In this document: positions 1-5,558 of the stretch, piece after piece
Layout of the letters: each line of letters begins with the position of its first letter
Position numbering within the stretch: the first letter of the stretch is position 1
Assembly (NCBI GenBank): GCA_945949475.1
Contig: CAMFET010000044.1
Span: 1-6,776 of the forward strand
Direction: 5' to 3'
DNA length: 6,776 bases
Source of the DNA: an uncultured Phascolarctobacterium sp.
GTDB lineage: Bacteria; Bacillota; Negativicutes; Acidaminococcales; Acidaminococcaceae
Notes under the pieces: generated by a model
What the model was told of the DNA's origin: nothing
The model's database searches: none
Seen by the model: the letters and a program-made list of their open reading frames with translations, nothing else
Made by a program: the position numbers and the translations under genes

Positions 1-30
1 TTATAGGCGCTCTCTACGGAGGTACTATCA

Positions 31-978
31 ATGTTTATTTGCGATTGTCACTGTGATACACTTACCGAGCTTTATAAAAAACAAATCGATTTATATGAAA
101 ACAAGCAGCACATCGATGTAAAGCGCCAGCTAAAGCTCGGCGGTATGCTGCAATTTTATGCTATGTTCGTCCCCACGCCGGAGTATCGCTACGGCGGTGG
201 TCTGCGCTACACCATGCTGCTTTTAGATACTTATCTTCAGCAAATGCGCAAGCTCAAGGAGCAGGGCATCGATATTCTTCAAGTGCGTACTAAGGAAGAT
301 GCAGCAGACGTGCTGAACCATCAATGCGCGTCCCTCTTAGCTATCGAAGAGGGCGGTGCTATAGACGGTAGCTTAGAGGCATTGCGTTGCCTGTATGAGC
401 TAGGCGTGCGTGCCATGACTTTGGTTTGGAGCAATCGCAACGACATTGCTGATGGCGTTAACGAAGAATGCAGCGGCGGTGGTCTAACTGTTTTCGGCCG
501 CAAGGTAGTAGCCGAAATGAACCGCTTAGGCATGCTCGTGGATGTTTCCCATATGGCTCCTGCAGGCTTTTGGGATGTGCTTGAGACTAGCTCCAAGCCC
601 ATTATCGCAACCCATTCCGATGCTAAAGCATTGTGTGCACATCCCCGCAATTTAGATGATAAGCAAATTCTCGCTATTAACGAGAACGACGGCCTCATCG
701 GCATTACCTTCGCTGGGCAATTCTTGGAGGAGGATTACAATAATGCCTGCATTGAAAGCGTCTATAAGCATATTGACCACATGCTAAATCTGATGGGTAA
801 TGACGAGCATTTAGGCTTTGGTAGTGATTTCGATGGTATCAGCCATCCACCCTATAACATTCAAGGTGTGCAGGATTACCAGCCCTTAATTGAATATCTC
901 GCTACTAAATACAGTGATAGCACTATTAAAAAGATTACTCACCAAAATGTACTTAACCTGCTGCAAAAGGTACTATAA
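31..978 (+). CDS. Membrane dipeptidase-family (peptidase M19) zinc dipeptidase
   Basis: The 315-residue protein has the M19 (renal dipeptidase-like) metal site spread over a TIM-barrel-type sequence. HxD is at H7/D9, the bridging Glu lies in the EGG motif (E107), DVSH gives H174, ATHSD gives H195, and GSDFDG gives the acidic D266 near the C-terminus. HPRNLDD (about 204-210) is the family's substrate-carboxylate region. The family hydrolyses dipeptides, often with tolerance for D-residues at the second position. No signal peptide or membrane segment is visible, so it is probably cytoplasmic, as many bacterial members are. The length fits the shorter bacterial M19 proteins. The ATG start is supported by GGAGG at 18-22, eight bases upstream. 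It is a single gene: its promoter lies off the left edge, and a terminator follows 27 bases after the stop. Exact substrate cannot be told from sequence. Confidence 0.93.
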   Translation: MFICDCHCDTLTELYKKQIDLYENKQHIDVKRQLKLGGMLQFYAMFVPTPEYRYGGGLRYTMLLLDTYLQQMRKLKEQGIDILQVRTKEDAADVLNHQCASLLAIEEGGAIDGSLEALRCLYELGVRAMTLVWSNRNDIADGVNEECSGGGLTVFGRKVVAEMNRLGMLVDVSHMAPAGFWDVLETSSKPIIATHSDAKALCAHPRNLDDKQILAINENDGLIGITFAGQFLEEDYNNACIESVYKHIDHMLNLMGNDEHLGFGSDFDGISHPPYNIQGVQDYQPLIEYLATKYSDSTIKKITHQNVLNLLQKVL

Positions 979-1005
979 GGCATTATTAGGTCTGAGTAAA
1001 AGCTT

Positions 1006-1032
1006 CCCCTTGCAAATTGCAAGGGGATTTTT
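1006..1032 (+). terminator. Rho-independent terminator of the M19 dipeptidase gene
   Basis: A perfect 8-bp stem pairs CCCCTTGC (1006-1013) with GCAAGGGG (1019-1026) around a 5-nt AAATT loop. It is followed at once by ATTTTTC. It sits 27 bases after the dipeptidase stop codon. The tail is T-rich only in the + direction, so this is a + strand terminator converging on the separate - strand terminator just to its right. Confidence 0.9.
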
Positions 1033-1040
1033 CGTTCTTA

Positions 1041-1077
1041 AAAGAAAAATGCCGCTCACCTTTTATCAGCGAGCGGC
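1041..1077 (-). terminator. Rho-independent terminator of the small-protein unit
   Basis: Read on the - strand, GCCGCTCGC (1077-1069) pairs with GTGAGCGGC (1059-1051). This gives 9 bp including one G-U pair around a 9-nt loop, followed by ATTTTTCTTTT (1050 leftwards). On the + strand the G-U pair becomes an A-C mismatch and no T tract follows, which fixes the orientation. It closes the transcription unit holding the two tiny membrane-protein genes. Confidence 0.88.
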
Positions 1078-1159
1078 TAACATGGTGCTGCAGCAGCCAT
1101 GGAATTTTCTTGTAATGAATTCAATTTAATCAGTCCTTTATCTTATTTTTATGAGTCCG

Positions 1160-1237
1160 TTAATTTTCCATCAGCCAAATACCACCGACGCAGATCAAAG
1201 CGATAATGCCAATGCTCAATAAGGTCGTGCTATCCAT
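1160..1237 (-). CDS. 25-residue single-helix membrane microprotein (second of a tandem pair)
   Basis: The protein is 25 residues long: MDSTT, a continuous hydrophobic stretch from about residue 6 to 23 rich in Ile, Leu and Gly (including VGGIW), then a short MEN tail. This is one predicted transmembrane helix with acidic residues near both ends (D2, E24) and no basic residue. A near-ideal Shine-Dalgarno, AAAGGAGG (1252-1245 on the - strand), precedes it. An ATG lies immediately upstream at 1240; I prefer the ATG at 1237 because it sits 7 bases from GGAGG, against 4 for the upstream one. It lies 47-50 bases after the stop of the 28-codon gene and shares its promoter and terminator. No domain is recognised. 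Its size and G-G-x-W hydrophobic core loosely recall small accessory subunits of sodium-coupled transporters, but that is a guess. No transporter is encoded nearby. Confidence 0.72.
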   Translation of the reverse strand: MDSTTLLSIGIIALICVGGIWLMEN

Positions 1238-1287
1238 CATCCTACCTCCTTTCTGTAAGCATAAGGGATCCAGCCTACGTTCTCGCT

Positions 1288-1374
1288 TTAAGTAAAAACC
1301 ATTACCATAAGCACGGCCCACACACCTACAATGCCTGCATAAGCAATTTTGTAACCAGTTTGAGCCCACCACAT
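1288..1374 (-). CDS. 28-residue single-helix membrane microprotein (first of a tandem pair)
   Basis: The 28-codon ATG-to-TAA frame encodes MWWAQTGYK, then an unbroken hydrophobic segment from about residue 10 to the C-terminus (IAYAGIVGVWAVLM and on), ending in VFT. K9 is the only charged residue, so by the positive-inside rule the N-terminus would be cytoplasmic. AAAGGAGGTGG precedes it, with GGAGG at 1387-1383, eight bases from the ATG; this is one of the best ribosome binding sites in the window. The gene lies in a different frame from the longer open frame that crosses it, so automatic callers are likely to miss it. It follows the structured leader and a strong promoter, and precedes the 25-codon gene. 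I do not recognise the family. Alternatives are a transporter or oxidase accessory subunit, or a type I toxin-like peptide. Confidence 0.75.
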   Translation of the reverse strand: MWWAQTGYKIAYAGIVGVWAVLMVMVFT

Positions 1375-1391
1375 ACTTGCCACCTCCTTTA

Positions 1392-1504
1392 GATATTTTT
1401 CCTACCCCATCATGCCTGCCCCAGATGGGGTCAGGCTGCGGGGCACTGCTTGGGGAGAAGCTCAAGAGTTTGAGGAAGGTTGTAATCTCTTTTTGCCTCA
1501 TCTA
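1392..1504 (-). promoter_or_regulatory. Structured 5' leader RNA with competing hairpins upstream of the microprotein genes
   Basis: About 115-130 nt separate the likely transcription start from the first small gene. The - strand sequence is GC-rich, unlike its AT-rich surroundings. One fold pairs GCCTG (1436-1432) with CAGGC (1418-1414) and, inside it, CCCC (1430-1427) with GGGG (1422-1419) around an AUCU loop, with A1431 bulged. It is compatible with CCCCA (1455-1451) pairing with TGGGG (1409-1405). A competing 8-bp helix pairs ACCCCATC (1431-1424) with GATGGGGT (1411-1404). Further upstream, CTTCCT (1478-1473) can pair with the Shine-Dalgarno AGGAGG (1388-1383). I could not match it to a known riboswitch; the element is inferred from base pairing only. 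Confidence 0.5.
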
Positions 1505-1510
1505 AATTGT

Positions 1511-1554
1511 ACTATACTCTTACATTTTATAGGTGTCTATATTGTTAATATCAA
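1511..1554 (-). promoter_or_regulatory. Sigma70-type promoter(s) for the microprotein unit
   Basis: On the - strand, TTGATA (1554-1549) and TATAAA (1531-1526) are separated by exactly 17 bp, one mismatch from consensus in each box. A second possible pair, TAGACA (1539-1534) and TATAGT (1516-1511), also with a 17-bp spacer, overlaps it. The first would start RNA near 1519, the second near 1504. Either puts the start just upstream of the GC-rich leader, so this unit is transcribed on its own and not from the dehydrogenase gene behind it. Confidence 0.72.
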
Positions 1555-1570
1555 AAGAATTTTGTTTAAA

Positions 1571-1619
1571 ATATGAAAATGGCGTGAATACGAAAGTTTA
1601 TTAATCATATTCACGCCAT
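1571..1619 (-). terminator. Rho-independent terminator of the hydroxyacid dehydrogenase gene
   Basis: A perfect 12-bp inverted repeat, ATGGCGTGAATA (1579-1590) and TATTCACGCCAT (1608-1619), encloses a 17-nt loop and lies about 43 bases after the dehydrogenase stop. In the - direction the stem is followed by TTTCATATTTT. A T-rich stretch also follows in the + direction, so it may work both ways. It separates the dehydrogenase transcript from the microprotein promoter. Confidence 0.8.
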
Positions 1620-1661
1620 ACTTTTCATTTTCGTCAAGATGAAATTTAATTAATCCGTTTT

Positions 1662-2615
1662 TTATTTTACGATATTTTGAGGCTTACCTGCTAAAAAGGC
1701 ATCGATATTCGCAAAAACAATATCGGCTCTAGCCTCAAGGGCTTCCTTGCTAGCAAAAGCTACATGGGGAGTAACCACAGTATTTTTTGCATGCAGCAGG
1801 GGATGGTCCACTGCTAGCGGAGGCTCATTTTCAAAAACATCAATGCCTGCAGCGGCCAGCTTGCCACTGTTTAAAGCATCTGCCAAAGCCTGGCTATCCA
1901 CTACACCGCCACGAGCACAATTGATAATGACAGCGCCATTCTTCATCTTGGCAATGCTCTCAGCGTTAATCATTTTTGCGGTGGCAGCCGTCATGGGCAC
2001 GTGCAGGGAGACAAAATCAGACTGTGCCAACAAAGTATCCAAATCCACATATTGCACACCCTCAGCGGCTAATTCCGGCTTCACAGTGCGGCTATAGGCC
2101 AACACCTTGCAGCCAAAGGCCTGGGCAATTTTAGCCACGCGGCAGCCAATCGCACCGGTGCCTACAACGCCAAAGGTTTTGCCAAAAAGCTCAAAGCCTA
2201 CCAAGCCATCCTTGGTGCCACCCTCACGACAACGAGCATCAACAGCCACAATATTGCGAATGGCGCTAATAGCCAAGCCAAAGGTTAGCTCTGCCACAGC
2301 ATTGGTGGAATAGCCTGCAGCATTGCAAGCTACGATACCGCGAGCACGGGCAGCCTCTAGTCCAACATGGTCCACACCAGTGAAGGCAATATCAATAAGC
2401 TTTAGATTAGGGCACTGTTCGATAATAGCTGCACTCAATGGCTGATTAGCCAGCATCAGGATATCCGCATCCTTAACGCGAGCCAAAAGCTTTTCTTGGT
2501 CAGTTTCCTTCGTAGTATAATAAGTAAATTCATGCCCAGCTGCCTTTAAGGGAGCTGCAAGGCTGGCAATCTTTTCTTGGGACACGCCCAACGGTTCCAT
2601 GCAAATAATTTTCAT
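1662..2615 (-). CDS. D-2-hydroxyacid dehydrogenase (NAD(P)-dependent)
   Basis: The 317-residue protein belongs to the D-isomer-specific 2-hydroxyacid dehydrogenase family, which interconverts 2-oxo acids and D-2-hydroxy acids. The nucleotide-binding fold shows GTGAIG (152-157). The catalytic set is present: R235 in NCARGG, E264 in FENEPP, and H284 in TPHVAF; GIDVFE (258-262) is also typical. At the end of the second strand of the Rossmann fold the sequence is AYSRT (173-177), where NAD-specific members usually have Asp. Ser-Arg there suggests NADP(H) or relaxed use. I chose the ATG at 2615 because GAGG (2627-2624) sits 8 bases upstream. An in-frame GTG nine bases earlier overlaps that binding site and is unlikely. 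The substrate (glyoxylate, hydroxypyruvate, or another 2-oxo acid) cannot be fixed from sequence. Terminators on both sides make it monocistronic; I see no convincing promoter in the short gap upstream. Confidence 0.92.
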   Translation of the reverse strand: MKIICMEPLGVSQEKIASLAAPLKAAGHEFTYYTTKETDQEKLLARVKDADILMLANQPLSAAIIEQCPNLKLIDIAFTGVDHVGLEAARARGIVACNAAGYSTNAVAELTFGLAISAIRNIVAVDARCREGGTKDGLVGFELFGKTFGVVGTGAIGCRVAKIAQAFGCKVLAYSRTVKPELAAEGVQYVDLDTLLAQSDFVSLHVPMTAATAKMINAESIAKMKNGAVIINCARGGVVDSQALADALNSGKLAAAGIDVFENEPPLAVDHPLLHAKNTVVTPHVAFASKEALEARADIVFANIDAFLAGKPQNIVK

Positions 2616-2682
2616 CCTTAACACCTCTTTCGTAAGACTAACTCACATCCTATTTCCTATGTTGCAGTTTAACTCACGCAAA

Positions 2683-2711
2683 GAAAATCCTGCATCCGAG
2701 GATGCAGGATT
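2683..2711 (-). terminator. Rho-independent terminator of purB-purA
   Basis: Read on the - strand, AATCCTGCATC (2711-2701) pairs with GATGCAGGATT (2696-2686) around a CTCG tetraloop, giving 11 bp, followed by TTCTTT. It lies 21 bases after the purA stop and ends the purine unit before the dehydrogenase gene. Confidence 0.9.
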
Positions 2712-2731
2712 ATATTATTAGCTAAGCTAGC

Positions 2732-4021
2732 TTACAGCAGCTCCTTCAGCACAATGGTTTGCTCACGATTAGGACCAACGGAAACAATACCCAGCTCTAC
2801 ACCAGAAACCTCGGCAATGCGTGCCAAATATTTCTTAGCGTTCTCAGGCAGCTTGTCATAATCGCGAATGCCGCTAATATCGGTCATCCAGCCATCGAAC
2901 TCTTCAAAAATAGGCTCAACCTTAGCCAAAACATTTAGGCTAGCAGGAATTTGCTTTAAGACCTCGTCACCAATCTTGTAGCCTACGCACATTTTAATTT
3001 TCGGCATTTGGTCCAAAATATCCAGACGAGTAATAGCCAAATAATCTAAGCTGTTCAAACGAGCGCTATAACGCAGCATGAAGGCATCCAGCCAACCGCA
3101 ACGACGCGGACGACCGGTTACAGTGCCGTATTCATGACCGGTTTCACGAATTTGGTTGCCAGGGCCATCGGTATCCAAAAGCTCGGTAATGAAGGGACCC
3201 TCACCTACACGAGTAGTATAAGCCTTAACTACACCAACAACATGGTCGATGAAGCGAGGGCCAACACCGCTGCCGGTGCAAGCATTGCCTGCAGTAGGAT
3301 TGGAGCTGGTAACATAAGGATAGGTACCATGGTCAATATCCAAGAAGGTTGCCTGAGCACCTTCAAAAAGCACATTTTTCTTAGCAGCAAAAACCTCGTC
3401 CAAAACTACGCCAGTATCAGCAACATAGGGACGCAGCTGCTCAGCATAGCCCAAATATTCCTTCAGAACTGCATCATAGTCAAAGGGCTCAGCGCCATAA
3501 ATCTTAGTAATGATGGCATTTTTGGCTTCCATATTAACCTTCAGCTTTTCTGCAAAGGTTTCAGGCTCCATCAAATCGCAGATGCGAATGCCTACACGAG
3601 CTACCTTATCCATGTAGCAGGGACCGATACCACCTTTAGTAGTACCAATCTTATGGGTACCCAGTGCCTCCTCCTGGAGCTCATCAAGACGTTGATGGTA
3701 GGGCAGCACCACATGAGCGCGGTCAGAGATTACTAAATTACTGCAATCAATGCCCTTTTCCTTCATGCCGGCAATTTCAGCCAGCACAACGCCCGGATTA
3801 ATAACTACGCCATTGCCCAAAACATTAATTTTATCCTTGAACAATACGCCAGAGGGCAACAAACGCAGCTTATAGCTGATATCATTGACTACAACAGTAT
3901 GGCCTGCGTTAGAGCCGCCGCTGTAGCGCACTACAGCATCAGCCTTTTGAGCCAAATAGTCAACAATTTTACCTTTACCTTCATCGCCCCATTGAGCGCC
4001 TAATACTACAACAGATGCCAT
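2732..4021 (-). CDS. purA: Adenylosuccinate synthetase
   Basis: The protein joins IMP and aspartate using GTP to make adenylosuccinate, the first committed step from IMP to AMP, in the cytoplasm. At 429 residues it is full length (432 in E. coli) and keeps the E. coli numbering at the N-terminus. QWGDEGKGK is at 10-18 with catalytic D13, and NAGH at 38-41 with catalytic H41. The second signature GIGPCYMDKVAR lies at 131-142, TTRVGEGPF at 269-277, VTGRPRRCGW at 301-310, and the C-terminal nucleotide-binding VGPNREQ at 415-421. The guanine-recognition segment reads TRLD (331-334), where TKLD is usual. The ATG is supported by AAGGAG (4036-4031), nine bases upstream. It lies 28 bp after purB in the same direction with no promoter or terminator between, so the two are probably co-transcribed. 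PurB uses its product. Confidence 0.98.
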   Translation of the reverse strand: MASVVVLGAQWGDEGKGKIVDYLAQKADAVVRYSGGSNAGHTVVVNDISYKLRLLPSGVLFKDKINVLGNGVVINPGVVLAEIAGMKEKGIDCSNLVISDRAHVVLPYHQRLDELQEEALGTHKIGTTKGGIGPCYMDKVARVGIRICDLMEPETFAEKLKVNMEAKNAIITKIYGAEPFDYDAVLKEYLGYAEQLRPYVADTGVVLDEVFAAKKNVLFEGAQATFLDIDHGTYPYVTSSNPTAGNACTGSGVGPRFIDHVVGVVKAYTTRVGEGPFITELLDTDGPGNQIRETGHEYGTVTGRPRRCGWLDAFMLRYSARLNSLDYLAITRLDILDQMPKIKMCVGYKIGDEVLKQIPASLNVLAKVEPIFEEFDGWMTDISGIRDYDKLPENAKKYLARIAEVSGVELGIVSVGPNREQTIVLKELL

Positions 4022-4049
4022 TAATGGTCACTCCTTATTACTTTTTCAA

Positions 4050-5342
4050 TTATAAACCGAAACGGGAGAAAATCAAATCAACATTGCGCAGCATCGGTTT
4101 AGGATCGAAGCAATGTTCAATTTCTTCATCGGTCAAATATTTCTTGATATCCGGGTCAGCTTCAACATTGGTCTTGAAGTCAGCACCCTCCAGCCAGCGG
4201 GCCATAGCATTGCGTTGTACCCATTTATAGGCATCCTCACGCAGCACACCCTTGGTTACCAGAGCAATCAACAGGTTTTGGCTGAAAATCAGGCCGCCAG
4301 TCTTATTCAAATTAGCAATCATTGCATCAGGATATACCAGCAGCTTATCAATAATATTGCTAAACTTACGCAGCATATGGTCCAGAGCAATCGTAGCATC
4401 CGGCAGAATTACGCGCTCTACAGAGGAGTGGGAGATGTCGCGCTCATGCCACAAAGCTACATCCTCCAAGCCAGCTACAGCATAACCACGCAGCAGGCGA
4501 GCCATACCGCTAACCTTTTCGCAGGTAATGGGGTTACGCTTGTGAGGCATTGCAGAGGAGCCCTTTTGACCAGGAGCAAAATATTCCTCGGCTTCACGAA
4601 TATCGGTGCGTTGCAGGTTGCGGATTTCGGTAGCCATCTTGTCCAAGGAGGAGCCAATGATAGCCAAGGTGGTCAGGAAATGCGCATGGCGGTCACGTTG
4701 GATAACCTGGGTTGCCAAGCGTACCGGCTTCAAATCCAGCTTTTTGCAAACATATTCTTCTACAAAGGGATCGATATTGGAATAAGTGCCAACAGCACCG
4801 GAGAGCTTGCCCACAGCCATCATTTCGCGAGCTTGCTTCAGGCGTTCCATATCGCGCTCAATCTCATCGGACCAGAGCAGGAATTTCATGCCAAAGGTCA
4901 TCGGTTCAGCATGAATGCCATGAGTACGACCGATCATTACGGTGTTCTTGAATTCAGCAGCACGACGGCGCAGAATGGCATGGAAATTTTGCAGATGACG
5001 CATAATTAAATCTGCGGATTGCACGGTCATATAGCACAAAGCAGTATCCTTAACGTCACTGGAGGTCAAGCCTTTATGGATATATTTGGATGCATCACCA
5101 ACATACTCAGCAACATTGGTTAAAAAAGCGATAACATCATGATTAGTTACTGCTTCAATTTCCTTAATACGCTCCAAACGGAAATCAGCCTTGTTCTGAA
5201 TATCCTTCAAAGCATCGTCAGGCACAATACCCAGCTTATTCATTGCTTCGCAAGCCAGAATTTCAACCTTCAACATGGTACGGAATTCATTTTCGAGTGT
5301 CCAAATGTTGCCCATTTCCGGATGAGTATAGCGATCAATCAT
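4050..5342 (-). CDS. purB: Adenylosuccinate lyase
   Basis: The protein splits fumarate from adenylosuccinate (giving AMP) and from SAICAR (in IMP synthesis). It works as a cytoplasmic homotetramer of the fumarase/aspartase superfamily. Its 430 residues match the usual length of the Bacillus-type enzyme. Visible sites are H68 in TNHDV, TSSDVKDTA at 93-101, the catalytic His region RTHGIHAEP at 139-147 (H141), and the superfamily signature GSSAMPHKRNP at 261-271 holding the catalytic serine loop. The ATG follows GGGAGG (5358-5353) with a rather long 10-nt spacer. Upstream lie a strong promoter and an 84-nt leader with a terminator-like hairpin, which suggests transcript-level control. It is the first gene of the purB-purA unit. 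Confidence 0.98.
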   Translation of the reverse strand: MIDRYTHPEMGNIWTLENEFRTMLKVEILACEAMNKLGIVPDDALKDIQNKADFRLERIKEIEAVTNHDVIAFLTNVAEYVGDASKYIHKGLTSSDVKDTALCYMTVQSADLIMRHLQNFHAILRRRAAEFKNTVMIGRTHGIHAEPMTFGMKFLLWSDEIERDMERLKQAREMMAVGKLSGAVGTYSNIDPFVEEYVCKKLDLKPVRLATQVIQRDRHAHFLTTLAIIGSSLDKMATEIRNLQRTDIREAEEYFAPGQKGSSAMPHKRNPITCEKVSGMARLLRGYAVAGLEDVALWHERDISHSSVERVILPDATIALDHMLRKFSNIIDKLLVYPDAMIANLNKTGGLIFSQNLLIALVTKGVLREDAYKWVQRNAMARWLEGADFKTNVEADPDIKKYLTDEEIEHCFDPKPMLRNVDLIFSRFGL

Positions 5343-5375
5343 TTTTTATATGCCTCCCAAGCATTTTTATTCATG

Positions 5376-5412
5376 AAAAAACATCTGAAAGCCTTATCTT
5401 TAAGCTTCAGAT
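5376..5412 (-). promoter_or_regulatory. Terminator-like hairpin in the purB leader (possible attenuator)
   Basis: Between the predicted purB transcription start (~5426) and its ribosome binding site, ATCTGAAGC (5412-5404) can pair with GCTTTCAGAT (5392-5383). This forms about 9 bp with one bulged U and an 11-nt loop, followed by GTTTTTT (5382-5376). That is the layout of an intrinsic terminator placed inside a leader. I see no clear antiterminator partner and no purine-riboswitch aptamer, so regulation by this hairpin is only inferred. Confidence 0.5.
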
Positions 5413-5432
5413 TCTTCACCACAATTTGATAC

Positions 5433-5461
5433 ATTATAATCATATCATTTTCCGCTATCAA
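5433..5461 (-). promoter_or_regulatory. Sigma70-type promoter of purB-purA
   Basis: On the - strand TTGATA (5461-5456) and a perfect TATAAT (5438-5433) are separated by exactly 17 bp. This is the best promoter in the window. Transcription would start near 5426, giving an 84-nt leader before the purB ATG. It lies after the dnaB terminator, so the purine genes have their own transcript. Confidence 0.85.
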
Positions 5462-5519
5462 ACGCAAGCTTTCTGAACGTTTTTAAGCAAATATCCAAAA
5501 ATATTCGGAAGTGTTGCGT

Positions 5520-5551
5520 AAAAAGAAAAGGACTGCCCCCAAAAGCAGCCC
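5520..5551 (-). terminator. Rho-independent terminator of dnaB
   Basis: On the - strand GGGCTGC (5551-5545) pairs with GCAGTCC (5536-5530), 7 bp with one G-U, around an 8-nt loop, followed by TTTTCTTTTT (5529-5520). It begins 8 bases after the dnaB stop. GGACTG overlapping the dnaB stop codon (5565-5560) could compete for the same 3' arm. Confidence 0.85.
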
Positions 5552-5558
5552 TAAAAAA

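Noticed and set aside
321..704. A 127-codon - strand open frame
   Set aside because: It is antisense to the M19 dipeptidase, whose metal ligands span this interval.
890..1129. A 79-codon + strand open frame after the dipeptidase
   Set aside because: It begins inside the dipeptidase and runs through two opposed terminators; no ribosome site.
1160..1501. A single 113-codon - strand open frame
   Set aside because: Its ATG has no Shine-Dalgarno and lies at or just after the predicted transcription start. Its first part is the GC-rich leader, its middle is the 28-codon gene read out of frame, and only its last 25 codons match a gene with a proper ribosome site.
1392..1504. Fluoride, preQ1 or T-box leader upstream of the small genes
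   Set aside because: GATGAGGC near 1502 recalls part of the fluoride aptamer, but the matching downstream strand is missing; no T-box sequence or preQ1 pattern is present.
2616..2624. Upstream GTG start for the hydroxyacid dehydrogenase
   Set aside because: The GTG overlaps the GAGG ribosome site that is correctly spaced for the ATG at 2615.
3134..3736. A 200-codon + strand open frame
   Set aside because: It is antisense to purA and shows no motif; this is a reverse-frame shadow of a conserved gene.
4113..5009. A 298-codon + strand open frame
   Set aside because: It lies wholly antisense to purB, whose catalytic motifs are intact; it has no ribosome site or recognisable domain.
5343..5426. 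Guanine/adenine riboswitch in the purB leader
   Set aside because: The conserved purine-aptamer loops and three-way junction sequence are absent, and the leader is too short to hold aptamer and switch.
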